From contig LGRX02003642.1 of assembly GCA_001247695.2 (NCBI GenBank), positions 1-27,646 on the forward strand: a DNA stretch of 27,646 bases, written 5' to 3'. The DNA comes from Cymbomonas tetramitiformis (lineage: Eukaryota > Chlorophyta > Pyramimonadophyceae > Pyramimonadales > Pyramimonadaceae). The position numbers and the translations under genes are program-made. This document shows, piece by piece, positions 1-7,849 of the stretch (the first letter of the stretch is position 1; each line of letters begins with the position of its first letter). The notes under the pieces were generated by a model. That model made no database searches. It worked only from the letters and a program-made list of their open reading frames with translations, and was not told where the DNA came from.

Positions 1-71
1 GCATCGCATATATCGTTACACTTTTCTTTACGCATATTTTCCTTTCGATTTTATGTAGGAACGACCCTTAC

Positions 72-311
72 TTTTCGCTAAGTATTATCAGATGTGTTCC
101 CAAAGTGACCAAAAAATCGGGAATAGGGAATAGGGAATCGAACGGTTTTTGGTCACTTTGGGAACACATCTGATAATACTTAGCGAAAATACTGTATGGT
201 AATTTCGATAAGTATTTTGAGACGTGTTCCCAAAGTGACCAAAATCCGTTCGATTACGAATCGAACGGGTTTTGGTCACTTTGGGAACACATCTGATAAT
301 ACTTAGCGAAA
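72..311. repeat. Pair of ~110-bp palindromes (pair 1)
   Basis: There are two adjacent foldback units, about 72-189 and 203-311. In the first, the left arm at 72-115 is the exact reverse complement of 146-189, around a short spacer with a repeated GGGAATA. In the second, the arms flank a centre that is itself palindromic (TTCGATTACGAATCGAA). All arms share the word CCCAAAGTGACCAAAA and its complement. The units are separated by ACTGTATGGTA. Each strand could form a hairpin of about 45 bp. No coding capacity is convincing here; reading frames across the block only echo the repeats. Confidence 0.9.
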
Positions 312-354
312 AGACCGTACCCGTCTCTATAATTTTTTGTAAGTCTTTCCTTTC

Positions 355-459
355 AGATTCACGGCCGTGAATTCCAGATTCACGGCCGTGAATTCCAGAT
401 TCACGGCCGTGAATTTCAGATTCACGGCCGTGAATTTGATATTCACGACCGTGATTCGC
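355..459. repeat. 21-bp tandem array of palindromic units
   Basis: Five head-to-tail units of 21 bp, the last one diverged. Each contains the perfect 16-bp palindrome ATTCACGGCCGTGAAT. The array lies between the two pairs of long palindromes. The remaining sequence from 312 to 354 and from 460 to 577 shows nothing I can assign. Confidence 0.88.
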
Positions 460-577
460 GGCTGCGCTGCGTTCGGGAGGGCCTACACTGTGCACGATGT
501 ATGGGGTTCGGGATGTTAATGTGAGTTTTTAAGTCGGCATGGTGACAACACGCGCTATTCTCGACGACCTATCTGTT

Positions 578-813
578 ATTTTCTCTAAGTATTGTTAGAC
601 GTGTTCCGAAAGTGACCAAAAACCGTTCGATTCCGAATCGAACGGTTTTTGGTCACTTTGGGAACACATCTGATAATACTTAGAGAAAATACTGTATGGT
701 ATTTTCGCTAAGTATTTTGAGACGTGTTCCCAAAGTGACCAAAAACCGTTCGATTACGGATCCAACGGGTTTTGGTCACTTTGGCAACACGTCTGATAAT
801 ACTTAGAGAAAAT
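578..813. repeat. Pair of ~110-bp palindromes (pair 2)
   Basis: Second copy of the pair seen at 72-311, with units at about 578-690 and 701-813, again separated by ACTGTATGGTA. The arms carry the same CAAAGTGACCAAAA core with a few substitutions (for example GGCAACACG in place of GGGAACACA near 784). Both outer ends finish in TTAGAGAAAAT. The stretch from 814 to about 1107 is low-complexity to ordinary sequence with no gene I can support. Confidence 0.88.
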
Positions 814-1163
814 ACTTAGAGATAATAAAGGTTCGTTCTCATGGTAATAAACCCTACAAGGAAATATCGATAAATCTAGTCTTCACCCGCAAATAAAAAA
901 ATGAATCGAATAATAAATAGGGACGAGGATTATCAATCTTCCAGAGGCTACCTACCCGCCCCATACAACTGCTTAGCCCTTTGGCAGAAGCACATCGTTG
1001 TGCGCGGGGAAGACGAGAACCCTACCAAGGATCCCCACTATAGACTCACTCGCCCCAACAAGCGGTGCGAGTTGCACAAGGTCCTCATATGCATGGTGGA
1101 GTATGGAGAGGCTGGCGTGCAGCCATTAGAGTTTCCTTTCGATTGGTTCCCAATGCTCGACCA

Positions 1164-2639
1164 CTACGCTATCGACAACCGCACGCAGGGTGCGTGGGTA
1201 TGATGCGAGGAGAGCGCAACCACTCGCATCGTTTTCCACGACCATGGAATGGACTCGGGGCTATTTTGCGTGGAAGGTTTGCCAGGAGGCATCGTCCCTA
1301 GCACCCAACCACTCCATTGGCCCCAAAAGTCCACGAACCACGAGCGTATGTACTCCTCCTCCTCCTCGAAGGACAACATCAACAACTTGAAGGCTTCGGT
1401 GCGCACAGAAGTGAGCGTGATACGGTGAACACCGGTAACACCCGTCTTGAAGCTCTCGACGTTATCAGCGTCGTTAAACATGCTAGACTTTTCGTTGAGT
1501 TTCATCTTGCAGTGTGCCCAACATATGCCTTGTTTGATGTCCTCCACCATTATGATTTCGTCGTTAATGGTTTCGTCAACACGGTCTCCCCGCTCTAGGT
1601 GATTGAAGACGACCTGAGCGGTTTTGGGTAGGGATAAGTTTGCATTGTAAAACGCTAGGGAGTGGTCAAGCGTGTGAAGCTTGGGTTGCCACAAAACGCC
1701 AAAGGAAATGCGTATCGCCCGAAGGACGAGAAAGTCCACGAGCTCAGAGGCGAAAGCGTCCTCGTGGGACTTCAAGGCCATGTAGCCCATTCTGAAACGC
1801 TTATCCAACCAGCAAGTACCGCCGAACTCAACAGGAAAGCCGTTCCAGTTGGTCTTGTAGGTGTCGTCCCGAGAGCGGTGGTCGCTAGTGGACAACACTT
1901 GAAGTAGTTCCCAAGTGGTGTAGATCACGGTCCAGCGTTTTCGTTTTTGTTGAAGTTGGTAGTCCTCAACAAGTTGCTTGTAGTTGCGTAAAAGCGCCCG
2001 AAGGTTTAGCTTGCCCTTGTAGAATTGCGACTTTTTGGTACTCCACCCGTGACATGCCAAAAGATTGGACGCGAGCTCCAGGAAGTGGGAACAACCGTCT
2101 GACGCCAAGAGTTTCTCAAATTCTTGCTGTAGGCGCCGTTCACAAACGGCTGGGTCCTCACTCCACTTGTCTTGCTGCCAAGCTACCATGATTTCCAAGC
2201 AAGAAGTTGCTTGGAAAATCAAGGGAGGTAAGTTGTTGCGTGAGTTATCCTTGTACGCAGGAACAACGGCGTAGCTTCCGTCTTGAAGAAGAACTTGGCC
2301 GTCAAACATGCACAACACCCCAGGGGTGTCGAGGTCCGTGATGGGGATGGCGAACAAGTTAGCTGTCACGCACTCGAGCATATAGTTACCGTAGGTTTTA
2401 ATATCTTCAGTTTCCCAAATTCTGAACTTATTGTTGTAGGCATAATTGCAGATTGTTTTGTAACACGGTACTGTCGGGTGGCTGAGGTCGTCCTTCATTT
2501 CTAGGAACACCGCCTTTGGCCCCTTGCCCATCTTCAAGTGCGCGTCCAAATAGGTTTTTACTCGAGGGTTCATGCCTTTATTTGTTGAAGAATTCCTCGT
2601 GATCGTGTTCTCCACTCTGGAACAAGTCACAACTGTCAT
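1164..2639 (-). CDS. MULE-type transposase, DDE catalytic part
   Basis: The 491-residue frame looks like the catalytic part of a Mutator-like (MULE) transposase, which cuts and pastes its own element. The first catalytic Asp is in DTYKTN (residue 259), followed by the typical small/hydrophobic stretch with SHE (291-293). A second Asp is proposed at 325 (TLDHSLAFYNA). The family's Cys-Trp-x-His signature is CWAHC (373-377). The final Glu is proposed at 462, inside PPGKPSTQNSPES, which matches the family pattern PPGxPxTNNxxE. The true protein starts upstream in another frame (see 2578-2979), so the ATG at 2639 is not the natural start. Near 1235 the frame probably shifts again, because an alternative frame with family-like helical sequence stays open to about 1108. 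Family assignment is strong; activity is unlikely. Confidence 0.82.
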   Translation of the reverse strand: MTVVTCSRVENTITRNSSTNKGMNPRVKTYLDAHLKMGKGPKAVFLEMKDDLSHPTVPCYKTICNYAYNNKFRIWETEDIKTYGNYMLECVTANLFAIPITDLDTPGVLCMFDGQVLLQDGSYAVVPAYKDNSRNNLPPLIFQATSCLEIMVAWQQDKWSEDPAVCERRLQQEFEKLLASDGCSHFLELASNLLACHGWSTKKSQFYKGKLNLRALLRNYKQLVEDYQLQQKRKRWTVIYTTWELLQVLSTSDHRSRDDTYKTNWNGFPVEFGGTCWLDKRFRMGYMALKSHEDAFASELVDFLVLRAIRISFGVLWQPKLHTLDHSLAFYNANLSLPKTAQVVFNHLERGDRVDETINDEIIMVEDIKQGICWAHCKMKLNEKSSMFNDADNVESFKTGVTGVHRITLTSVRTEAFKLLMLSFEEEEEYIRSWFVDFWGQWSGWVLGTMPPGKPSTQNSPESIPWSWKTMRVVALSSHHTHAPCVRLSIA

Positions 2640-2979
2640 AACAGTCGCTCGAGCTTTGTATGATTTTGAAAAACGCTTGACAACCGCTGGACTTGTACAA
2701 CGAGCACTTAAACTTGTGTGTAATATTGCCCGTTTTCTTAGCTATGTGAGGTTTGTCCGCCTTAGAGAAGCCTTCAGAACACACCGCTGTAATCTTTTGG
2801 ATACAACTATCCCAAGATGAAGCACTTAGCAAGGCCACCCACTCTTTACGCTCGTGCGTCCGTGTCCGCTTGCGCGTAGAGAGTTCATCAATTTCATCCT
2901 CGGGATCGGAATCCTCATAAACTTCTCGTCCATCCTTCCCGGGGCTAGTGAACTGCAAATTTTCCTCCTCCTGGTCCAT
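2578..2979 (-). CDS. MULE transposase N-terminal zinc-finger segment
   Basis: This 133-residue frame begins with an acidic, disordered head and ends in a FLYWCH/WRKY-GCM1-like zinc-binding pattern: Cys, eight residues, Cys in KCSLYKSSGC, then the His pair in GEHDHEE near the C terminus. Such domains precede the catalytic domain in MULE transposases and bind the element's terminal inverted repeats. The frame stops at 2578, just past the His pair. The catalytic frame overlaps it and picks up directly afterwards (NKGMNPRVK), so the two are halves of one gene separated by a single-base shift around AACAAATAAAGG. The ATG at 2979 has no in-frame competitor nearby. About 170 bp separate it from the next minus-strand frame, and that spacer holds the repeated word TCTATTCC. 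Confidence 0.75.
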   Translation of the reverse strand: MDQEEENLQFTSPGKDGREVYEDSDPEDEIDELSTRKRTRTHERKEWVALLSASSWDSCIQKITAVCSEGFSKADKPHIAKKTGNITHKFKCSLYKSSGCQAFFKIIQSSSDCYDSCDLFQSGEHDHEEFFNK

Positions 2980-3148
2980 GGATGTGAAGTGTTGGGGAGT
3001 GTGCTAGTCAAACTACTTGTAATTTCTTTTGGCGCTCGATTGAATTAAGCATGGTTACATGTGACATATAATCTATTCCCCAAAAACAGGTCGAAATTTC
3101 TATTCCCCATTATGCACTTATCTATTCCTCGATAACCTTTTTTCCACA

Positions 3149-3997
3149 TTAATCAGTCTTGGCCTTCTTCCGACGGGGCGCCTCCTCAGGGTTACTATCG
3201 TCATCAGAGCTCTCGTCGGCGAGTTTCGTGGTCAGCTTCCCATCCTCGATGTCCTCAGACTGGTCAGGCTGTCCAGGACCGTGGATGCCCGTCTCGTACT
3301 TGTCGGCATCCGTGGGCGTCTCCTCGACAGCCACCTCAGCAGCACCAGCTCCATCCTCCTCGTCATCATGAGCATCAGGACTGGTGGGACTGTAACAAGG
3401 ATACGAGTACTCGATGTCACTCGTGACATTGGCGTCATCGCTCAGAGCGTCATCCAGGTCGGGTGGGGAATCATCCAGCCCCACCGGGAGCATGGCCACC
3501 TCGTCCGGCTCCGGCGTCGGCGACCGCCGTCGGCGCCCCGTATACGGGATGCCACGATACGGCTCGTCAGACGCGCGGATCTCCTCGATCTTCCGGCGGA
3601 GGTCATTCTGCCAATCGATCCTCTCCTGCATAGCATCACGAGCCTCTTGGACGACCTCCCGTGTAGTGACCAACTGCTCGCTCACTCGCCTGTGCTGCTC
3701 ATTCAGCCTTCGCTGGTTATACCAGGGGCTGATCCGCAGTCCCATCTGGCGGCGAGGTAGCTTGGGCGCGTGTCCCGCCCAAGGGGTGCCACCAGCGGCG
3801 CCACCGGGTACCGCTGGAATGGGAAACTGCTCCTCAGGCGAGCGCTCTCTGGTCGCGGCCAAGGGAGTCGCCTCCCCAGCGCCAGCTGCGGTAGGCGGCT
3901 CTGCCGCTGCAGTCACGCCCGGCCCTCGAGCAGAAACTCTGTGCGGCACCAACTGTTTACGCCCACGCTTCCTGCTACCGCGGAAGGCTCCTGTCAC
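3149..3997 (-). CDS. GC-rich frame, disordered nuclear-like protein, function unknown
   Basis: Unrecognised protein of about 282 residues. It has a basic head (GSRKRGRKQ), an Ala/Pro-rich stretch, and a central charged helix likely to form a coiled coil (about 90-140, with MQERIDWQNDLRRKIEEIRA). A long acidic tail rich in Asp, Glu and Ser follows, ending in a basic cluster RRKKAKTD that resembles a nuclear localisation signal. GC content is visibly higher than in the surroundings. The frame has no ATG at its head: it opens with GTG at 3997 and stays open upstream to a stop near 4114. An ATG at about 4019 (ATGGCGACA) lies in a different frame across a run of eight A. Changing that run by one base would join them, which suggests an indel, or else an upstream intron. 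It lies in the same direction as the transposase downstream and could be an accessory gene of that element or an unrelated gene. Confidence 0.5.
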   Translation of the reverse strand: MTGAFRGSRKRGRKQLVPHRVSARGPGVTAAAEPPTAAGAGEATPLAATRERSPEEQFPIPAVPGGAAGGTPWAGHAPKLPRRQMGLRISPWYNQRRLNEQHRRVSEQLVTTREVVQEARDAMQERIDWQNDLRRKIEEIRASDEPYRGIPYTGRRRRSPTPEPDEVAMLPVGLDDSPPDLDDALSDDANVTSDIEYSYPCYSPTSPDAHDDEEDGAGAAEVAVEETPTDADKYETGIHGPGQPDQSEDIEDGKLTTKLADESSDDDSNPEEAPRRKKAKTD

Positions 3998-4296
3998 ACC
4001 CTCTTTTTTTTGTCGCCATGCAGCATTTTGAGATTGGGTGCAGAGTTTTCGGCTGGGTGCAGAATTTTCCGAGAAATTTTGATCCGAACCCTTAGAAATA
4101 CCATTTCAGTTCTTGTTCTGTCATTCTTCTTAGGAAATTCTGCATCCGGCATCGCCAACGCCAACAGCATCAGCATTGCCACTTTGCCGGTATATTTCAA
4201 GTACCACTCCAAACGAAAGGCCGCGCGAAGTTTCGTTCCCCGTACGTTGGGTTTATTTCGCGTACTTTGGGTTTACTTACTTGAGCTTCCGAGGAT

Positions 4297-4372
4297 TGGT
4301 AGCGGGGGAGGGGGGTTCCGTGACTTCCTTGGGGGAGGGGGGACCGCCAAAATCCAAGTTCGGGGGGGATAC
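4297..4372 (+). repeat. G-run block with quadruplex potential
   Basis: Five runs of five to seven G lie within about 65 bases (4304-4308, 4310-4315, 4331-4335, 4337-4342, 4362-4368). The first four form a direct repeat of GGGGGAGGGGGG. Four or more G-runs this close can form an intramolecular G-quadruplex on the plus strand. I see no gene in 4000-4690 apart from the possible upstream extension of the preceding frame. Confidence 0.7.
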
Positions 4373-4387
4373 CGTGCAAGGATACAA

Positions 4388-4690
4388 AACCCATGTTTCG
4401 CGTGCGTTCAGCTCATAGAAAGTTGCGACTGATTTGACGCTGCTAGTCCCTAGCTCCCTACGGTCCGCGCAGCATTGACGACATTCCACAACCGACCCTG
4501 GGTTTGCAACTACGTGGACTAATTAGCATCGCACAAACGGATATCGTGCATGAAAACAACAACTGTGCTGCGTGCCTTCGATACATAGAAAGTTGTGACT
4601 ATTTTTTGAGGGTACTACCCCCTACCGTGTGGTGTGCGCATTTTCGATCTTCCACAACTGAGGCTGCATTCACGGCGCGGACTAATGATC
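4388..4690. repeat. Degenerate ~150-bp tandem repeat
   Basis: Two diverged copies, about 4395-4535 and 4560-4690, share the ordered words CATAGAAAGTTG, GACT, TTCCACAAC and GGACTAAT. The second copy ends directly at the LTR boundary at 4692. Confidence 0.6.
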
Positions 4691-4691
4691 G

Positions 4692-5287
4692 TGTTAAGGT
4701 CTCACAGCGAGCCTTAAGATATATATGATATGATAAGATGGCACGGATGTTATTGAACAGTAACAACGCGTGCAATGTAAGAGCGGGTGATGAGTGCAGA
4801 CTTCGTCCGAAGATACTGCTGTAGCACAACGCTACCTCACCTATACCGAATGCCTCCCATCTCATAGATGGCACCGCTATTGGGTTGTGAACCCAAGGCA
4901 TTGGTTGAACGACTAGTATCGGCTGAACGAATAATGCGTTCGCCATATGATACTCGCATGCTTGTTCAGAATATGCTAGAAGCGAAGATGATTTCTTCTC
5001 CGAACCATTCGGTACTTCAAGATAGCATCTTGCTTCGCCATCTCGAGTCCGACATACTGGCCTCTCGATGACATGTGTCATTCAAGTCTTACCTTGAATA
5101 AATGACAGATGATATGACTTATCATCTCGATGACATGTGCAGTCATAGTCGACCGTACTGACGACTGTCTGTCATTATAATATATGACATGACTCGACAT
5201 GACATGACATGACATGGTATGACATGTCTGACAGGTATGACACGTATGACATGAATGACACATATGTCATCGGTCATAACCCTGACA
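4692..5287 (-). repeat. 3' LTR of the minus-strand retrotransposon
   Basis: On the minus strand it begins TGTCAGGGTTATGACC at 5287 and ends ACCTTAACA at 4692, giving TG...CA termini and 596 bp. It is preceded by a purine-rich tract (5288-5300). The first 130 bases are built from GTCATAC and ATGTC words. Homologous LTR sequence is found at 16881-17035, 17036-17656 and 27544-27646. The five bases left of it, GATCG (4687-4691), are the candidate target-site duplication; the partner would lie beyond the right edge of the window. Confidence 0.88.
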
Positions 5288-5300
5288 GATCTCCCCTCTT
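5288..5300 (-). promoter_or_regulatory. Polypurine tract of the minus copy
   Basis: Read on the minus strand, AAGAGGGGAGATC directly abuts the TG that starts the LTR. This is the expected place for the plus-strand DNA primer in LTR retroelements. The same tract precedes the LTR at 27544 in the other copy. Confidence 0.8.
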
Positions 5301-6329
5301 AAAAGAGTTGTGACCTCACAACGGGCATACCTTTGTATATGTCTTTGATGTCTTTGTTGTTGTTGCTTCTGCTGGTACCAGTCTTCTTACACCGATTTGA
5401 GGCGTCCCTCATGGTGTTTTTAGGATATTGGGGGGGACCGAGTCCACTTTAAACCCTCACCTTAGGCATTAGCCTTACAGTTCTTAGGATGTAGCCCCCT
5501 TTGAATTGCGTATCGTATTGCAGAGTGACGATTCAAGGTTCAATGAATTGCGTTTCGTGATACAGATTGACGCTGGAACTGCGTATCGTGTTTCAGAGTG
5601 ACGATTCAAGGTATCCGAGGTTTACGTTACGGATTATTTGCGCTAGCCGTCGACGCCTTTGCGAACGATGATCCCACGAATTAACAATTTCTCATTAATC
5701 GAACGATTCTCGGCCTTATATATACAACTGATCGACGAAAACCCTTAGGTACATGTTTCCATAGTTATTATATATAGTGCACCCAACCCTTCCTCCCCTC
5801 GTGAAGCTACTTTGGAGGTTCACAGGCGGTTCGGGGAGCCCGATGTTTCCGGAGTTATTTCACCGGGGGCTTGTTTTAATGCAAACGGAGTGGCCCTGCT
5901 TAACGGAATTGGACTTATAATCCTTAACCGGTCTGCTCAACTCCTCATTTTTTTAGTCCAGTACGCACGCTTTGACGAACATCTGTCGATTCAGAGTGGA
6001 TTCGCCACGTACTAATGTGAAATTTATTTAGTTATGTTTGTCAGGCATAACTTAGGATCACAACTCCGTCTACCTCAGTCGATGTCTCCGGTAGCTTCGG
6101 ATGACTGGCCACAGAATCCGATGACTAACCACGGTCTTGGCAAAGGTAGCATTTAGCAGTTTTTATTTATCCACAGATATGATATCTCGCATGTGTGCGT
6201 ATCTGTGCAAGGGTATGATTTTGTACAAGGCTCACTACACCTTTAGCAAGGAAGGATCAATTTCCCGCTTCTATGCAACATAATGATAAAACATTAAGAG
6301 CAAGGTATATAGATGATCGACATGTATTA
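5301..6329 (-). repeat. 3' noncoding region of the minus copy
   Basis: There is no convincing gene. The stretch is the reverse complement of about 26605-27530 with moderate divergence. Shared words include GAGGCGTCCCTCATGG, CTGGTACCAG and CCAAGACCGTGG. It contains the short alternating block GCGTATCG / TTTCAGAGTGACG at 5504-5605 and a second purine tract on the minus strand near 5785-5797. It is interrupted at 6330 by a small DNA element. Confidence 0.75.
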
Positions 6330-6975
6330 TGGCTATTACCCTTCGGGTGGCTTAAGCCACCCCAACAGCGATTTAGGGTGGCTTAAGCCACCTTAACGTT
6401 TTCAATTATTGCGGGAGCTATCGGTACCGGAAACTAGATTTTTTTAGCTCAAAATGACGGCGACAATGTCTTCTTTTAGACACTATATGCACTATTCGGC
6501 GAGCCCAAGTTCCCGGTGAGCAATTTTGGGAAGTATCCAAGAGGGTGCAACATTTAGTGAATTTTGAGCGATTTTCCGGTTTTTGCATACCCATGCTACT
6601 TCAACCGAGATTTTGAGGGTCAAGATGACCTCGGATCAAACTTTTGGCAACACACTGCAGAAAGAGCAGCTCGAGATCTTGACATCATAGGTCTCCAAAT
6701 TTTGAAAAGCGCCTTCGAGGAAGCCCCCGTGAGCTAATTGGCTTAAGGTGGCTTAAGCCATCTTAAGGAAAATTGGGAAATACCCACCCTACTTCAACCG
6801 AGATTTTGAGGGTCAAGATGAACTCAGATCAAACTTTTGATATGACACTGCAGAAAGAGCAGCTCAAGATCTTGATGACACAGGTCTCCAAATTTTGAAA
6901 GCACCGCCGAGGAAGCCCCAATGAGCCCTTCAAGTCAAGGTGGCTTAAGCCACCTTAAGCTGCGGGTAATAGGCA
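6330..6975. mobile_element. Nonautonomous DNA element, 4-bp TSD, family member 1
   Basis: A 646-bp element with ends TGGCTATTACCC (6330) and GGGTAATAGGCA (ending 6975), flanked by direct ATTA (6326-6329 and 6976-6979). It holds four copies of the palindrome GGTGGCTTAAGCCACC, one of them imperfect, at 6346, 6377, 6747 and 6939. It also has an internal direct duplication of about 135 bp (6599-6735 and 6792-6930) starting CTTCAACCGAGATTTTGAGG. There is no coding capacity. The plus retrotransposon copy lacks it at the matching place. The element at 21970-23039 has the same plan. The superfamily is not recognised. Confidence 0.82.
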
Positions 6976-7027
6976 ATTACAGTAGTATATATTACAAGAA
7001 GTAAGGGCATCAGGCTTAATATAATGT

Positions 7028-7759
7028 TTAGCCTTCATAGGCAGCTATCATGTCTGCTGCATTGGTCAGCTCGGTGGCTTTGACCCAGGTGTCATATGCT
7101 CAGGGCCGTAACCTGCATATCGCACTAAGTAGTACTTGACACCTCTAGTGATCTTATCTGAGAGTATATGTGATATCTCAAACAGTGGTTGCCCTTCTTC
7201 GGTGATCATCTGTGGCAGAGGCAAAGGTACTTGGATCGAGTCGTTATACAGCTCTATTCTGGATACAGGCTGTACCGGATGGATACGGATATCGAGGTCT
7301 CCGAAATCTAACTCGTATGCACGCCCATGGCTTAGCACTTTGGATATGGTAAACGGCCCAATATATGGCTGCTTAAAGTGTCTGCCTGCCTCTGTCAAAC
7401 CAGTCCATTGGATAAACTCGGTCCGTAAAAGAACTTTCTGCCCTACTGCATATTGCCGGGGCATGTGAGTCTTATTGAATCTGGCTTGGCTAATTTCTGC
7501 TGCTCGGGAAATGTTGTCTACCGCGTTGGCATGTACAGCCGAGTACTGGTCAAAATGATCTCGAATAGCATTCTGTATTGGAACAGGAGCTTCTGGCGGA
7601 ATGATGATTGCCAGGTCATGAGGCGAAAGTGGCTGCGCCATCGAGTCGAGATAGAATGGTGAATAACCAGTAGATGCAGAAACTGTGTTGTTAATTGCAA
7701 ACTCCACCAGAGGCAACTTGTCCTCCCACGAATTGGCTGAAGTATCATTGCAACAACAC
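7028..7759 (-). CDS. pol: Integrase C-terminal region plus chromodomain (exon 2)
   Basis: Continuation of integrase after the intron at 7760-7849. It begins NDTSANSWEDKLPLVEF, the family's WxxxLPLxEFAxN segment, followed by the GYSPFYL motif and the small barrel-like C-terminal domain (GQKVLLRTEF, KQPYIGPFTI). The end is a chromodomain: ISHILSDKITRGVKYYLVRYAGYG, then DTWVKATELTNAADMI in another frame. A frameshift near 7098-7104 separates the two halves; without it the frame would end in TAA at 7028, with it the frame stops at about 7066. Chromodomains steer chromovirus integration to chromatin. The exon directly follows 7850-9967 in the spliced message and is followed by 3' noncoding sequence. 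Confidence 0.85.
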
Positions 7760-7849
7760 CTGTGGATGAAAAAGTACTATCTAATCAGTTTATAAACCAG
7801 AGGATGGTGAATATCGAATCAACAAATTGAATACCTTGAAATTGAGTAC
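7760..7849 (-). other. Spliceosomal-type GT-AG intron inside integrase
   Basis: On the minus strand a 90-bp segment starts GTACTC after CTCAG and ends TTTTTCATCCACAG before GTGTTG. It contains an in-frame stop and an AACTGATTAG that could serve as branch site. Removing it joins ...FIEDILR to the downstream frame in phase 2 and restores the usual spacing of about ten residues between the integrase ExxLR helix and WxxxLPLVEF. Its length is a multiple of three. The alternative is a chance insertion, but the splice signals and exact frame make an intron much more likely. Confidence 0.8.

Noticed and set aside
88..495. Minus-strand frame with repeated IHGRES
   Set aside because: It is only the translation of the palindromes and the 21-bp tandem array.
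901..1203. Plus-strand 100-residue frame starting at an ATG
   Set aside because: It is antisense to the probable C-terminal extension of the MULE transposase, has no recognisable motif and overlaps other equally long frames.
4599..5081. Minus-strand 160-residue frame
   Set aside because: It lies within the LTR and runs across its end into flanking DNA; no motif is present.
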